From Faecalibacterium sp963615155 (GTDB lineage Bacteria; Bacillota; Clostridia; Oscillospirales; Ruminococcaceae): a stretch of DNA of 64,000 nt. How positions within the stretch are numbered: the first letter of the stretch is position 1; the number at the start of each line of letters is the position of its first letter. A program made the translations under genes and the position numbers. Below the pieces are notes generated by a model. The model searched no databases, was not told the origin of the DNA, and worked only from the letters and a program-made list of their open reading frames with translations. Positions 34,343-43,653 of the stretch are shown one piece after another. The DNA lies in assembly GCA_963615155.1 (NCBI GenBank), contig CAVEGP010000002.1:1-64000 (forward strand), in the 5' to 3' direction.

Positions 34343-35470
34343 TCACGGAGTCTTGACGAGCTTGAGCAGAGCATCCACGATCCGGTCAAGACTGTCATCC
34401 ACTGACAGCTTGCGGGCATTCTTACCCATCTCAGCCAGCTTGCCCCGCTCACTCAGCATGTCAGACACCGTTGAGATGAGCTTCTCGCCCGTCAGCTCCT
34501 TTTCCTCAATGACGACCGCCGCACCCGCCTTCTGCAGCTCAAGCGCGTTATAGTACTGATGGTTCTCCGCCACATTGGGGCTTGGGATCAGGATCGCCGC
34601 ACGACCAACAGCTTCCAGTTCAGCCAGCGTCAATGCACCCGCACGGCTGATCACCAGATCCGCCGCCGACAGCAGCTCGGGCATGTTATTGATATATTCC
34701 TTCACGATCAGGCTCTCGCCGGGGGCGAAGCCTTTTTCCTTCTCGAGGCTCTGGAACAGCTCCACGCCGTACTGTCCGGTTGCGTGGAGATGGAGGACAG
34801 GCTTATGGTTCTTCTGCTCCCATGCGCAGAGATCGGACACGACCTCATTGACACGCCGCGCACCCAGACTGCCGCCAAAGGACAGGATGACCGTCCGGTC
34901 GCCCGCACCCAGCTCGGCACGGATGGCGTCACGGTTCTTGACCTGTGCGAACACCTCCGGACGCACCGGGTTGCCGACCACGATGGTCTTTTCCGGCGCA
35001 CCCAGCTTTTCGACCGCAGCCGGAACTGCGGCAAATACAATATCCACATCCGGCGCAAGCAGCTTATTCGTCACGCCAGGGAACGCGTTCTGCTCATGCA
35101 GAGCAGTCTTGATCCCCTTTCTTGCGGCGCAGCGCACCACCGGACCGGAGACATAGCCGCCACAGCCGATCACGAGATCCGGCTGGATCTCCCTCATCAT
35201 TGCCTCGGCTTTCGGAACGGAATGCACCAGATTCCGGAGCGTTACAATGTTCCGCTTGATATTGTTCAGCGAAAACTTCCGCTGGAAGCCTGTGATCTCA
35301 ATGTGATGGAACGGATAGCCTGCCTGCGTCACCAGACGATATTCCATTCCCTCCTTCCGACCCGCAAAGTGGATCTCCGCAGTCGGGTCTGCCTTTTTGA
35401 TCGCTCCGGCAATTGCCAGAGCGGGGTTGATATGTCCGGCAGTTCCGCCGGCTGCGATCAATACTTTCAT
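34343..35470 (-). CDS. murG: UDP-GlcNAc:lipid I N-acetylglucosaminyltransferase
   Basis: Transfers GlcNAc to lipid I to make lipid II at the inner face of the membrane. At 375 residues it matches the family, with the N-terminal glycine-rich IAAGGTAGHINPALAIA, the G-loop FSGGSLGARRVN-like LSFGGSLGARRVNEV near 190, and the UDP-GlcNAc region VISRAGALTLAELEAVGRAAILIPSP (in two parts) near 270. AGGAGGAT precedes ATG 35470. It lies between ftsW and ftsQ. Confidence 0.96.
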   Translation of the reverse strand: MKVLIAAGGTAGHINPALAIAGAIKKADPTAEIHFAGRKEGMEYRLVTQAGYPFHHIEITGFQRKFSLNNIKRNIVTLRNLVHSVPKAEAMMREIQPDLVIGCGGYVSGPVVRCAARKGIKTALHEQNAFPGVTNKLLAPDVDIVFAAVPAAVEKLGAPEKTIVVGNPVRPEVFAQVKNRDAIRAELGAGDRTVILSFGGSLGARRVNEVVSDLCAWEQKNHKPVLHLHATGQYGVELFQSLEKEKGFAPGESLIVKEYINNMPELLSAADLVISRAGALTLAELEAVGRAAILIPSPNVAENHQYYNALELQKAGAAVVIEEKELTGEKLISTVSDMLSERGKLAEMGKNARKLSVDDSLDRIVDALLKLVKTP

Positions 35471-35492
35471 AGAAGCATCCTCCTCTTATGGC

Positions 35493-36770
35493 TTACGTCT
35501 GCTCATTTGCCTTGAACAAGATCATCTTCGCTTTCTGCCGTGCTTCCCGCTCGGCATGCGCGCGCTCCCGCTCCTGACGAGCGCGCTCTCCGTTCCGCCC
35601 GATGTTCACCAGAACGCCCATCTCAGCCAACAGCAGAATCAGGCTCGTGCCGCCTGATGAGAAGAACGGCAGCGAAATGCCGGTATTCGGCAGCGTATTG
35701 GTAACGACCGCGATGTTGCAGAACACCTGCCACGCGATCTGTGCCATTACACCGATCCCGACCAGCGTGCAGTAACGGTTCTCTGCATTGAATGCGATCC
35801 AGAACCCCTGCACGAGGAAGAGAACAAACAGCAGGATCACGACCACCGCGCCCACAAAGCCCAGCTCTTCACAGACAACACTGAAAATGAAGTCGTTGGT
35901 GCTTTCGGGAAGCCAGAGCTGCTTTTCGATGCTGTTGCCAAGCCCAAGACCCGTCACCCCGCCCGAGCCGATGGCGTACAGACTTTGCAGGGTCTGATCC
36001 GTCATCTTCGAGAGGTCGTGCGTCCAGCCGTCCAGACGGCTCTGCAGATAGGGGATCGAGTCAACATGCTCCAGGATCGTCTTGAGCAGGAACACCATCG
36101 CCGTGCCGCCCGCCCATGTGATCAGTCCGCCGTTCCCGCCCAGAAGCAGGATCGTGCCGACGATGGCGCAGGTCAGGACGATGCCCGACATATGCGGCTC
36201 GAGCAGCAGCAGACCGACGACCGGAATCAGCGGCAGAAGCGGGAGAAGAAGCTCCCGGACGAACCGCTGCTTGAACCATGCCCCGGTCGGAATGCGGACG
36301 TGGGAATTCGGGTCAAGCTTTTCAAGGCGAGGCACACTGGCAGCGATGTGCGCCGTGAGCAGGATCATCTCAAATTTTGCGATCTCAGACACCTGGATCG
36401 TGATGCCGACGCGAAGCCAGCGGCGGCATCCATTCAGCGGCTCGCTGAACAGCACCAGCACCAGCAGCACCAGACACAGAAAATATCCTGGCCAGACCAG
36501 CTTTCGCAGAAATCGGTGATCGAGGTAGGAAAAGAGCATCATTGCCACAAGTCCCAGCCCAAGACAGAAGACCTGCGATTTGATGTAATAAAGGCTGTCG
36601 CCCATGCGGAGATACCCCGTCGTATAGCTTGCGCTGAACAACATCACGAGACCGAACACCAGAATGACACCCAGCGTCGCCATCCAGTCAATGAGCACCT
36701 GCGACCATGGACCCGGATCGCGCTGCAGGATCGAAAAACGTTCTGGGCGTTTTCTGCGGATGGTTGTCAT
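35493..36770 (-). CDS. ftsW: FtsW/RodA/SpoVE-family lipid II polymerase
   Basis: 425 residues with about ten membrane helices. SEDS-family marks are VMLFSASY near residue 42, GCRRWLRVG near 113, the PHMSGIVLT segment near 190 and the C-terminal NTGISLPFFSSGGTSLI near 375. FtsW polymerises lipid II in concert with a class B PBP, here the PASTA transpeptidase of the same cluster. Arg/Glu-rich cytoplasmic tail. Starts 13 bases after mraY. Confidence 0.95.
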   Translation of the reverse strand: MTTIRRKRPERFSILQRDPGPWSQVLIDWMATLGVILVFGLVMLFSASYTTGYLRMGDSLYYIKSQVFCLGLGLVAMMLFSYLDHRFLRKLVWPGYFLCLVLLVLVLFSEPLNGCRRWLRVGITIQVSEIAKFEMILLTAHIAASVPRLEKLDPNSHVRIPTGAWFKQRFVRELLLPLLPLIPVVGLLLLEPHMSGIVLTCAIVGTILLLGGNGGLITWAGGTAMVFLLKTILEHVDSIPYLQSRLDGWTHDLSKMTDQTLQSLYAIGSGGVTGLGLGNSIEKQLWLPESTNDFIFSVVCEELGFVGAVVVILLFVLFLVQGFWIAFNAENRYCTLVGIGVMAQIAWQVFCNIAVVTNTLPNTGISLPFFSSGGTSLILLLAEMGVLVNIGRNGERARQERERAHAEREARQKAKMILFKANEQT

Positions 36771-36783
36771 CTGTACCCCTCCT

Positions 36784-37830
36784 TCAACTGATTTTTGCCA
36801 TCCGCACGGTCAGGGCAAAGCCCATCAGTGCGATGACCGCGAAAAGATAAAAGATCGTCACAGGGGCATAGCCCCGCTTTTCCAGCCAGCGGTGGAGCGG
36901 AGCGATCCGGAAAAGCTGCTTTTTCCCGCCCGAGCCTTGATAAACGACCACCTGCAGAGCGATCATCCCGCCCTCGATCCAATACGGCAGAGAAAGCGGG
37001 AGGCTCAGTCCAGGCCAGCCGATGCTCAATGGCACACCGCCAAGAACGCCCGCCAGAAACAGACTTCCGACTGCGCCGGGGAGCAGCTTTGCCGGATGGA
37101 AATTCCAGAGCAGAAACGCCATCAGCGCACCTGCCAATGCCGCCGGAAGGACAGCCAGTGGAAACCAGCCCAGCAGGGTCATGCTCACCATAAGCCCCAG
37201 CATAGCTGCGAACGCTGTCCCGCAGAGCACGCCGTCCACGCCGTCGGTCACCCGAGCACACTCTGCCAACACGACCAGCAGCACCTCCCACAGGATGGGG
37301 GCAAACCCGCCCAGCTCACAATAGCCCAGTATGGGCAGGGTCAGACCGGACGCAAGGCAGTGGTTCGCCGCCAGAAGCACCTGCACAACGGCGGCTGCTC
37401 CCGCTTCCAGCGCGAGACGGGTCGTGCGGCGCAGACCCAGCGGGGAATGCCGACGCAGGCGAGCCACATCATCGCTCAGCCCCACCGCGCCAAAAAGCAG
37501 ACCGCTGAGCAGTCCGATCAAAACCCGTGTCGTCAGCAGACCCTCATTCCCCAGCAGTTCCGGCTGTGCGACGCAGGCAGCTGTCCAGCCCACGCCCACC
37601 GCTGCCAGCGTGCCGACCATCAGGCAAAGCCCGCCCATCGTGGGGATCTGTTTTTCCGGTTCAGGCTCAGACTCCTGCTCCGGTTTTGACTGCCGCTCCC
37701 GTTCCTCCTGCCGGATCTTCGCATCCTGCTCCAAGCGGAACGCCCGTAGCAGCGGAACGATCAGATTCCCGAGAGCTGCTGTCAGTAAAAAGCCCAGCGT
37801 CGAAGCGACGATCAAGGCAAAACGAATCAT
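36784..37830 (-). CDS. mraY: MraY-like phospho-MurNAc-pentapeptide transferase, divergent
   Basis: 348 residues with about ten helices. Position between murF and ftsW and the motifs PTMGG (near 64), the Asp pair Asp120-Asp121 (GLSDDVARLRR), VTDGVDGV near 200 and NFHPAKLLPG near 243 identify the polyprenyl-phosphate glycosyl-1-phosphate transferase family. It should make lipid I. However, where MraY has MGDxGSL the sequence reads PGAVGSL, with Ala253 in place of the third catalytic Asp, and the usual HHHFE motif is HRWLE. A charged loop (RQEERERQSKPEQESEPEPEK) is inserted before PTMGG. No better mraY is in the window. Product and activity therefore need testing. Confidence 0.8.
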   Translation of the reverse strand: MIRFALIVASTLGFLLTAALGNLIVPLLRAFRLEQDAKIRQEERERQSKPEQESEPEPEKQIPTMGGLCLMVGTLAAVGVGWTAACVAQPELLGNEGLLTTRVLIGLLSGLLFGAVGLSDDVARLRRHSPLGLRRTTRLALEAGAAAVVQVLLAANHCLASGLTLPILGYCELGGFAPILWEVLLVVLAECARVTDGVDGVLCGTAFAAMLGLMVSMTLLGWFPLAVLPAALAGALMAFLLWNFHPAKLLPGAVGSLFLAGVLGGVPLSIGWPGLSLPLSLPYWIEGGMIALQVVVYQGSGGKKQLFRIAPLHRWLEKRGYAPVTIFYLFAVIALMGFALTVRMAKIS

Positions 37831-37845
37831 AGTTTACTCCAAATT

Positions 37846-39213
37846 TTATTTTTGCTCCGCGTAGAAAATTTCCAGTGCCTTTTCCAGTGCCATGCCGCGG
37901 CTGGCTTTCACCAGCAGAGCGTCACCGGACTGCATGGAAGCCAGCAGCAGATCGGCAGCTTCCCGGTAACTGGCTGCGTGGACAGCTTTGATGCCGGCTT
38001 CCGAAGCAGCCTTTGCGGTGCGTCTGGCTTCCTCGCCATAACAGACCAGCAACTCCAATCCGGCTGCGGCAGCCTGCCGCCCCGCCTCCTCATGGGCAGA
38101 AGGACTGATCTCACCCAACTCCAGCATATCGCCCAGCAGCGCGTACCGTTTGTTTGCGGGATACTCCTTGAACATCGTCAATGCGGCTTTCATGCTGTCG
38201 GGGTTGGCATTGTAGCAGTCCTCCATGACATCCACGCCCTTGCTGTGGACGATCTTCTGCCGCATCCCCGTCTGCTGGAAGTCTGCCAGACCCGCAATGA
38301 CGCCCTTCGGATCAAGACCAAGGCTGGTCGCAGCAGCATAAGCCGCCAGCGCATTGGCAACATTGTGCCTGCCCATCGCCGGAATGCTGACCGAAAATCG
38401 TCCCGCTTTTTTGTCCACGAGGGTGAATACCATGTCATCGCCTTCCTGATGGACTTCCAGAGCGCAGACATCGGCATTTTCGTCACCAAGGCTGAACCAG
38501 ACCGGATGAACATGACTCGGCAGAACGGCTTTGCGCAGGAAAGGATCGTCTCCGTTGAGCACCAGTGGCGCGTTTTCCGGCAGACCGGCGCAGATTTCCA
38601 GCTTTGCCTTGCAGATATTTTCCTGACTGCCAAGGTTGCCGATATGAGATACGCCGATGCAGGTGATGATGCCGACATCGGGGCGGGCACACTGGGACAG
38701 CCGCTCGATTTCTCCCAGATGGCTCATTCCCATCTCAACCACAGCATATTCGGTCTCTCTGTCGATATGGAACAATGTGCGGGGCAGACCCAGTTCATTG
38801 TTCTGGTTGCCCTCCGTTTTGATGGTATTGCCAAAGCCCGCGATTGCGGCATAGGTCATCTGTTTGGTGGTCGTTTTTCCGACACTGCCCGTCACGCCCA
38901 CGATCTTCGGTCGGAACTGACTACGATAGTTTGCGCCCATCGTCATCATGGCACGGTAGCTGTCCGGACATAAAACGGCTTTGTCGGCGGGTACACCCTC
39001 GACAGGATGATTCAATACCACATAGACCGCGCCGTTTTCCAGTGCCTTGGCCGCAAAATCATGCCCGTCGAATTTTTCGCCCGGAAAGGCAACAAAGACG
39101 CAGCCCTGCCGCACCTCGCGGCTGTCAGTCGTCACAAGGTCAATGCCCGTGTCAGCGGCAAAGCCTTCCGGAACCAGACCGTTCAGTAAAATTTTTGCAG
39201 AAATAGTTTCCAT
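37846..39213 (-). CDS. murF: UDP-MurNAc-tripeptide-D-Ala-D-Ala ligase
   Basis: Adds D-Ala-D-Ala to the muropeptide precursor. From ATG 39213 (AAAGGA upstream) it has 455 residues: substrate domain, ATP site GVTGSVGKTTTKQM near residue 107, EMGMSHLGEI near 160, and the C-terminal ligase domain with DCYNANPDSMKAAL near 325 and LLGDMLELG near 350, both MurF signatures. mraY follows after 15 bases. A second in-frame ATG at 39237 is preceded by no good ribosome site. Confidence 0.96.
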   Translation of the reverse strand: METISAKILLNGLVPEGFAADTGIDLVTTDSREVRQGCVFVAFPGEKFDGHDFAAKALENGAVYVVLNHPVEGVPADKAVLCPDSYRAMMTMGANYRSQFRPKIVGVTGSVGKTTTKQMTYAAIAGFGNTIKTEGNQNNELGLPRTLFHIDRETEYAVVEMGMSHLGEIERLSQCARPDVGIITCIGVSHIGNLGSQENICKAKLEICAGLPENAPLVLNGDDPFLRKAVLPSHVHPVWFSLGDENADVCALEVHQEGDDMVFTLVDKKAGRFSVSIPAMGRHNVANALAAYAAATSLGLDPKGVIAGLADFQQTGMRQKIVHSKGVDVMEDCYNANPDSMKAALTMFKEYPANKRYALLGDMLELGEISPSAHEEAGRQAAAAGLELLVCYGEEARRTAKAASEAGIKAVHAASYREAADLLLASMQSGDALLVKASRGMALEKALEIFYAEQK

Positions 39214-39308
39214 GGCTCTCGATTCCTTTCCATGCAAGTTATAAAATATCGGCGTGATGCTGTTTTAATTTTTGATTCACGCTCGTCGTTTTTATCTTAC
39301 TTTGCCCG

Positions 39309-39365
39309 ACTGCCAATGGCTCTCCCTTTGGGAGAGCTTGTGAGCGAAGCGAGAATAAGAGGGCT
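39309..39365. repeat. Dispersed palindromic element, copy 5
   Basis: TGCCAATGGCTCTCCC, GGGAGAGCTTGTGAGCG and GAATAAGAGGG match the family. It directly abuts the stop codon of the transpeptidase gene. Confidence 0.75.
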
Positions 39366-41855
39366 TCACCCACAAGTAATCGTCACGATCGTTCCCCTCT
39401 GCACGCTTGCGCCTGCGGCCTCACTCTGGCTCTGCACCAGACCGCTGCCCTCCACGACGCAGTTCAAACCAGCCGCCGCCAGCATCTGACGCGCAAAATC
39501 CGCGCTCTTTCCTGTTACGTCCGGCACTTCGGTATGGCTACCCTCGTAGGTATCCGTATACAGATAGATGGTCGTACCATACGCCACCTGCGTACCTGCG
39601 CGCGGATACTGATAGGTCACGACTGCCGCCGTCTGGTCAGTGCTGCTCTCCATAAGCTGATGTTTGAGTCCTTTGGTGTTCAGCGAGACCTGCGCATTGC
39701 TCCACTCCTTGCCGACCAGCTCCGGAACACGGATGGTAGTCTGACTGCGATCCACTCCGTCGGTCGCGATGCCAAGGTAGGGAGCGATCTCACTGATGAT
39801 ATTGCCCACGACAGGCGCAGCCAGAATGGACGAGTAGTCGGTTTTGGCGTTATTGGGGTCATCCAGCATGATATAGACCAGGATCTCCGGATCGTTTGCG
39901 GGCAGGACAGCCGCGAAGGAGGCAACCTTTTTATAGTCACCGTCCGCGCGTCGATCCATATTCAACTGTTCGGTCGTGCCCGACTTGCCGCCGATCCGGT
40001 AGCCTGCCACATAAGCGTTCGAGCCGCCGCCCGTGATCGTGCCGTCGCCGACCTCATATTCCATGATCTGTCGGATCGTTTCACTGGCACTTTCGCTGAT
40101 GACCTGACGGCGGACGTTCGCACCGATCTCCTGAATGACGTTTCCGTTCTGATCGGTGATCTTATCGACGATATGCGGCGTGACGAGGTAGCCGCCATTG
40201 ACCGCTGCCGAGATCGCCGTGCAGACCTGCAGCGGCGTGACCGCCATCGCTTGACCGAATGCCGACGACGCAAGCTGGACCTCACCCAACTGGCTGGCGG
40301 TGTAATACTGCATAAAGTTTGTCTCGTTCGGCAGGTCAACACCCGTTCGCTCGGTAAAGCCAAACGCCTCGAAATAATCATAGAACAGGCTTGCGCCAAT
40401 GCGCTGCCCCAACTGGATGAAATAGATGTTGCAGCTATTCCGGAGTGCCATTGCGAGGTTCTGAACACCGTGCGCCTTTTTGCCTGCGCAGTGGTAGGTC
40501 TCTTTAGCGACGCCATACGCGCCCGAGCAGTTAAAGGTCGTGTTGATGGTCGCATTGCCCGAATCGACTCCCATCGCCGCCGTGATGACTTTGAAAACGC
40601 TTCCGGGGTAATACAGCTCGGTGATTGCCTTATTTTTCCACTGGATATCGCGGAAATAGCCCGAATAATCGGCATCCGGATCCAATATTTTGTTGCCGTT
40701 CGCGTCAAGCTGATAGTTTCCGTCTTCATTCTTGAGGTAGATGCCGTACAACTCCGGCTCGGCATGGACAAGCTCGTTGAGATAGTCCAGATTTGCGGTA
40801 TAATCCAGCGGATCGTTCGGATCGAAATCCGGTTTGGACGCCATCGCAAGGATCGCGCCCGTCTTGACGTTCATGACGATTGCCGTACCGCGGTTCTCAA
40901 CATTGTTGGACTTGATTGCCTCATTCAGATACCGCTCCACGACCTCCTGAATGTTCACATCCAGTGAAAGGACGAGGTTCGAGCCGTCTTTGGCCGCATA
41001 GGTGGTTGCGCTTTCATCGGCGATGGCATTGCCGTAGGCGTTTCGCAGGGTGATGGTGCGCCCATTCACGCCCGCAAGCGTAGATTCATAGGACTTTTCC
41101 AGACCGTATGCGCCGTATCCGTCCGAATCGCAGAAGCCCAGCACCGCCGCCGCAAATGCGCCGTAGGGATAATCACGCTGGAAGCTCTTGGTCGATGAGA
41201 CCGACACACGCCCCTTGCGGGTTGTATCGGTGGCTTTCCGGTGTGCTTTATTATATTCCGAAACATACTGCTCAATGGAAAGCTTGACAGCGTTGTTGAC
41301 CCTGGTCGCCAGCACCTGATAGGATGAATCGCTCTTTGCCAGCGCGTCATAAACGGTCTGATACTGCTTCTGGTACTCATCTGACGAGGTGTCTACGCTG
41401 TCCAGAGAGCTGCCGTCACCGGACAGCAGACGCAATGCCAGTTGTTGGCTGACTTCAGCCAGTGCTGTCGGGTCTGCGGTCTTTGTGACGACCTTGGTCT
41501 CCTCATCGGTCGTGCTGGTGAAGAGAGCGGTGCTGTAGCTTGGGTCAGCCCAGATCGTCCAGACCACGCTGGTGGACGCCAGCGTAATGCCCGAGGTGTC
41601 GTAGATCTCACCACGGGTCGCCTGAATGGTGCTGTCCAGCAATTGCTGCTGGGCGGCATATTGACGGTAGGTCGCGCCATTCTGGATCTGGATCTGATAC
41701 AGGCTGTGGATGACGATGCCGGCCGCGACTGCGACAAAAAATACCGCCGCGCCATAGCTGAATTTTCGCAACGGCGCACTGAGACGCTCATGCGGATCGC
41801 TGCGGCGCAGACGGTAAAAAATTTTTTTATGAGGCTTCGGGGATGATCCTTGCAT
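39366..41855 (-). CDS. Class B penicillin-binding protein with two PASTA domains
   Basis: 829 residues from ATG 41855 (GAGGAG upstream). One membrane anchor at about 32-54, a dimerisation/pedestal region, and the transpeptidase domain with Ser419 in YPGSVFK (SxxK), RNSCNIYF (SxN) and Lys624 in GGKSGTTEQ (KSG). Two C-terminal PASTA domains follow (RVPELVGKEWSNAQ, EVPDVTGKSADFAR). PASTA class B PBPs in Firmicutes are septal (PBP2x, SpoVD type). Position after ftsL makes it the FtsI of this cluster, cross-linking the glycan made by FtsW. Confidence 0.94.
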   Translation of the reverse strand: MQGSSPKPHKKIFYRLRRSDPHERLSAPLRKFSYGAAVFFVAVAAGIVIHSLYQIQIQNGATYRQYAAQQQLLDSTIQATRGEIYDTSGITLASTSVVWTIWADPSYSTALFTSTTDEETKVVTKTADPTALAEVSQQLALRLLSGDGSSLDSVDTSSDEYQKQYQTVYDALAKSDSSYQVLATRVNNAVKLSIEQYVSEYNKAHRKATDTTRKGRVSVSSTKSFQRDYPYGAFAAAVLGFCDSDGYGAYGLEKSYESTLAGVNGRTITLRNAYGNAIADESATTYAAKDGSNLVLSLDVNIQEVVERYLNEAIKSNNVENRGTAIVMNVKTGAILAMASKPDFDPNDPLDYTANLDYLNELVHAEPELYGIYLKNEDGNYQLDANGNKILDPDADYSGYFRDIQWKNKAITELYYPGSVFKVITAAMGVDSGNATINTTFNCSGAYGVAKETYHCAGKKAHGVQNLAMALRNSCNIYFIQLGQRIGASLFYDYFEAFGFTERTGVDLPNETNFMQYYTASQLGEVQLASSAFGQAMAVTPLQVCTAISAAVNGGYLVTPHIVDKITDQNGNVIQEIGANVRRQVISESASETIRQIMEYEVGDGTITGGGSNAYVAGYRIGGKSGTTEQLNMDRRADGDYKKVASFAAVLPANDPEILVYIMLDDPNNAKTDYSSILAAPVVGNIISEIAPYLGIATDGVDRSQTTIRVPELVGKEWSNAQVSLNTKGLKHQLMESSTDQTAAVVTYQYPRAGTQVAYGTTIYLYTDTYEGSHTEVPDVTGKSADFARQMLAAAGLNCVVEGSGLVQSQSEAAGASVQRGTIVTITCG

Positions 41856-41873
41856 TGGTATTCTCCTCAGAAA

Positions 41874-41908
41874 CCGAAAAAGCGTGCGCTGCCGCACGCT
41901 TTTTTCGG
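41874..41908 (-). terminator. Terminator-like hairpin between ftsL and the PBP gene
   Basis: CCGAAAAAGCGTGCG pairs with CGCACGCTTTTTTCGG, with T-runs on both strands. It lies inside the dcw transcript just before the PBP ribosome binding site. Confidence 0.75.
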
Positions 41909-41919
41909 TTCTTGGTTTA

Positions 41920-42411
41920 TTATTTTGCGGACTTCACAGCTGCAAAGACAGTCATTGCGCCGTCATGCAGAAAATCCGTCCATTGATGCACTGCCGACTC
42001 CTTGCGCACCAGAACACTGCCCGTATCCAGACGGATGTAGGTGATCTGGCTCTGGTCGATCTTCATCAGTCCAAGGCGGCTGGCTGCCTCCTCCACGCTG
42101 GTGATGTTGGTCTTACTGTTCAGCGCACTGTTGTAGTATGTATACTGACTCTGCTCACTGACAAGCTGCGCCTTGGCATCCTGGATCTGGTCGTTCAGCT
42201 CCACGAGCTGGGATTCGCTCCACAGCAGGCTAACGGCAAAACCGACCAGCAATGCCAGCGACACAAGTTGGATCGCATGCTGCATTGCCGCACGGAACGG
42301 AGACAGCCGACGTTTGCCGCCCTTTTCGACTCGCAGAGGTACCCGCTGCTGTGTTTGCGGCGTTCTTCTGCGGCGTTGTGTTTCTGTTGACTCGTATGCT
42401 GCCTGACCCAT
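41920..42411 (-). CDS. FtsL-like septum protein
   Basis: 163 residues: a basic cytoplasmic tail (1-45), one membrane helix at about 46-64 (AIQLVSLALLVGFAVSLLW), then a coiled-coil-prone stretch (SESQLVELNDQIQDAKAQLVSEQ). That bitopic layout and the location between rsmH and the transpeptidase define FtsL even though sequence conservation is weak. FtsL partners FtsQ/DivIB and DivIC in activating FtsW-PBP. Confidence 0.8.
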   Translation of the reverse strand: MGQAAYESTETQRRRRTPQTQQRVPLRVEKGGKRRLSPFRAAMQHAIQLVSLALLVGFAVSLLWSESQLVELNDQIQDAKAQLVSEQSQYTYYNSALNSKTNITSVEEAASRLGLMKIDQSQITYIRLDTGSVLVRKESAVHQWTDFLHDGAMTVFAAVKSAK

Positions 42412-42449
42412 GATGATCTCCTCCTCACTGCATCAAAAGCGTCCTGCTT

Positions 42450-43418
42450 TCAGCATTTTTCCAGAACGCGCAGGCGTGCCGAACGGCTGCGCCGATTTTC
42501 TTCCAGCTCCTGCGTGTTTGCCTCGATGGGTTTTCGGGTGATAAGCTTCGCCTTGGCTTTTCCGCCACAGACACAGACCGGAAATTCTGGCGGGCAGGTG
42601 CACGCCGTTGACCAGCGGCGGAACTTGTTCTTCACCAGCCGATCCTCCAGTGAATGGAAGGTGATGACGCAGAGCCGTCCGCCCGGTGCCAAGTGCTCAA
42701 AAATGGTGTCCAGCCCCTCTTCCAGAGCGTCCAGTTCATGGTTCACCGCAATGCGCAGTGCCTGAAATGTCCGACGGGACGGATTTTTATTTTTCCGGCG
42801 TTCTGCGGGGGGCATTGCGCTGGCAATAATATCGGCCAGCCGCAGGGTCGTCTCGATCGGCGCGTTCTCCCGCGCCTCCACGATTTTCCCCGCAATCTGC
42901 CATGCGTAGGGTTCCTCTCCGTAATCTCGGAGGATACGTGCCAGCTCCTCCCTGCTCTCGCTGTTCACAAGGTCGGCTGCCGTCTCCCCCTCCTGACTCA
43001 TCCGCATATCCAGCGGAGCGTCCGCCCGATAAGAGAAGCCACGCGCGGCATCGTCAAGCTGATGGCTCGAAACGCCGAGGTCGAGCAGCGCGCCGTTGAT
43101 CTTTTCAACGCCCAATCGCTCAAGAGCTTGTCCCGCATAGCGGAAATTGATCTGAACCACGGTCGCAGGCAGACCTGCCAGCCGTGCCCGTGCCGTTTCC
43201 ACCGCATCCGGATCCTGATCGAGCGAGATCAGCCGACCGCCCTGTCCGGCGTCAAGCCGAAGCGCGATCTGTCTGGAATGCCCTGCGCCGCCTGCTGTTC
43301 CGTCCAAATAGGTTCCCGACGGGTCGATGTTCAGCCCATCCAGACACTCGTTCAACAGCACCGGAATATGCTCAAACGAGGCTGGGTCAAACTGCGAATG
43401 GAGTTCTTCTGTTTCCAT
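42450..43418 (-). CDS. rsmH: 16S rRNA m4C1402 methyltransferase
   Basis: 322 residues. RsmH marks are HIPVLLNECLDGL near residue 16, the SAM site YLDGTAGGAGHS near 36, LDLGVSSHQLDDAARGFS near 115 and the C-terminal FHSLEDRLVKNKFR. It methylates N4 of C1402 in 16S rRNA. It opens the dcw cluster, as in most bacteria, but mraZ, usually just upstream, is missing. The promoter at 43514-43542 probably drives the cluster. Confidence 0.96.
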   Translation of the reverse strand: METEELHSQFDPASFEHIPVLLNECLDGLNIDPSGTYLDGTAGGAGHSRQIALRLDAGQGGRLISLDQDPDAVETARARLAGLPATVVQINFRYAGQALERLGVEKINGALLDLGVSSHQLDDAARGFSYRADAPLDMRMSQEGETAADLVNSESREELARILRDYGEEPYAWQIAGKIVEARENAPIETTLRLADIIASAMPPAERRKNKNPSRRTFQALRIAVNHELDALEEGLDTIFEHLAPGGRLCVITFHSLEDRLVKNKFRRWSTACTCPPEFPVCVCGGKAKAKLITRKPIEANTQELEENRRSRSARLRVLEKC

Positions 43419-43513
43419 GATCTCCAGCCTCCTTTCGTGTTTTTTCCAAAGTGACTGTATCCGCCTGAGGGTCTTTATCCCACATTTCGGACAAGCCCTG
43501 CTGATACAGTTTT

Positions 43514-43542
43514 ATTGTAACAAATCAATGCTCTGATTGCAA
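43514..43542 (-). promoter_or_regulatory. Promoter of the dcw cluster
   Basis: Minus-strand -35 TTGCAA (43537-43542), 17-base spacer, -10 TACAAT (43514-43519), giving a leader of about 90 bases before rsmH. Confidence 0.7.
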
Positions 43543-43576
43543 GTTTTTTCACGAGGTTTTCTCATGCCAAATGTGA

Positions 43577-43625
43577 CAAAAAACGCCCCCGTGAACCGTT
43601 ATTTTTGCTCACAGAAGCGTTTTGC
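43577..43625 (-). terminator. Terminator of rsmD operon
   Basis: An imperfect stem (AAAACGC..GTGA with TCAC..GCGTTTTTT on the minus strand) ending in six T, 30 bases beyond the stop of the coiled-coil gene. Confidence 0.6.
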
Positions 43626-43653
43626 TTATTTCAGTCGTTTTTCTTGTCCGCGC

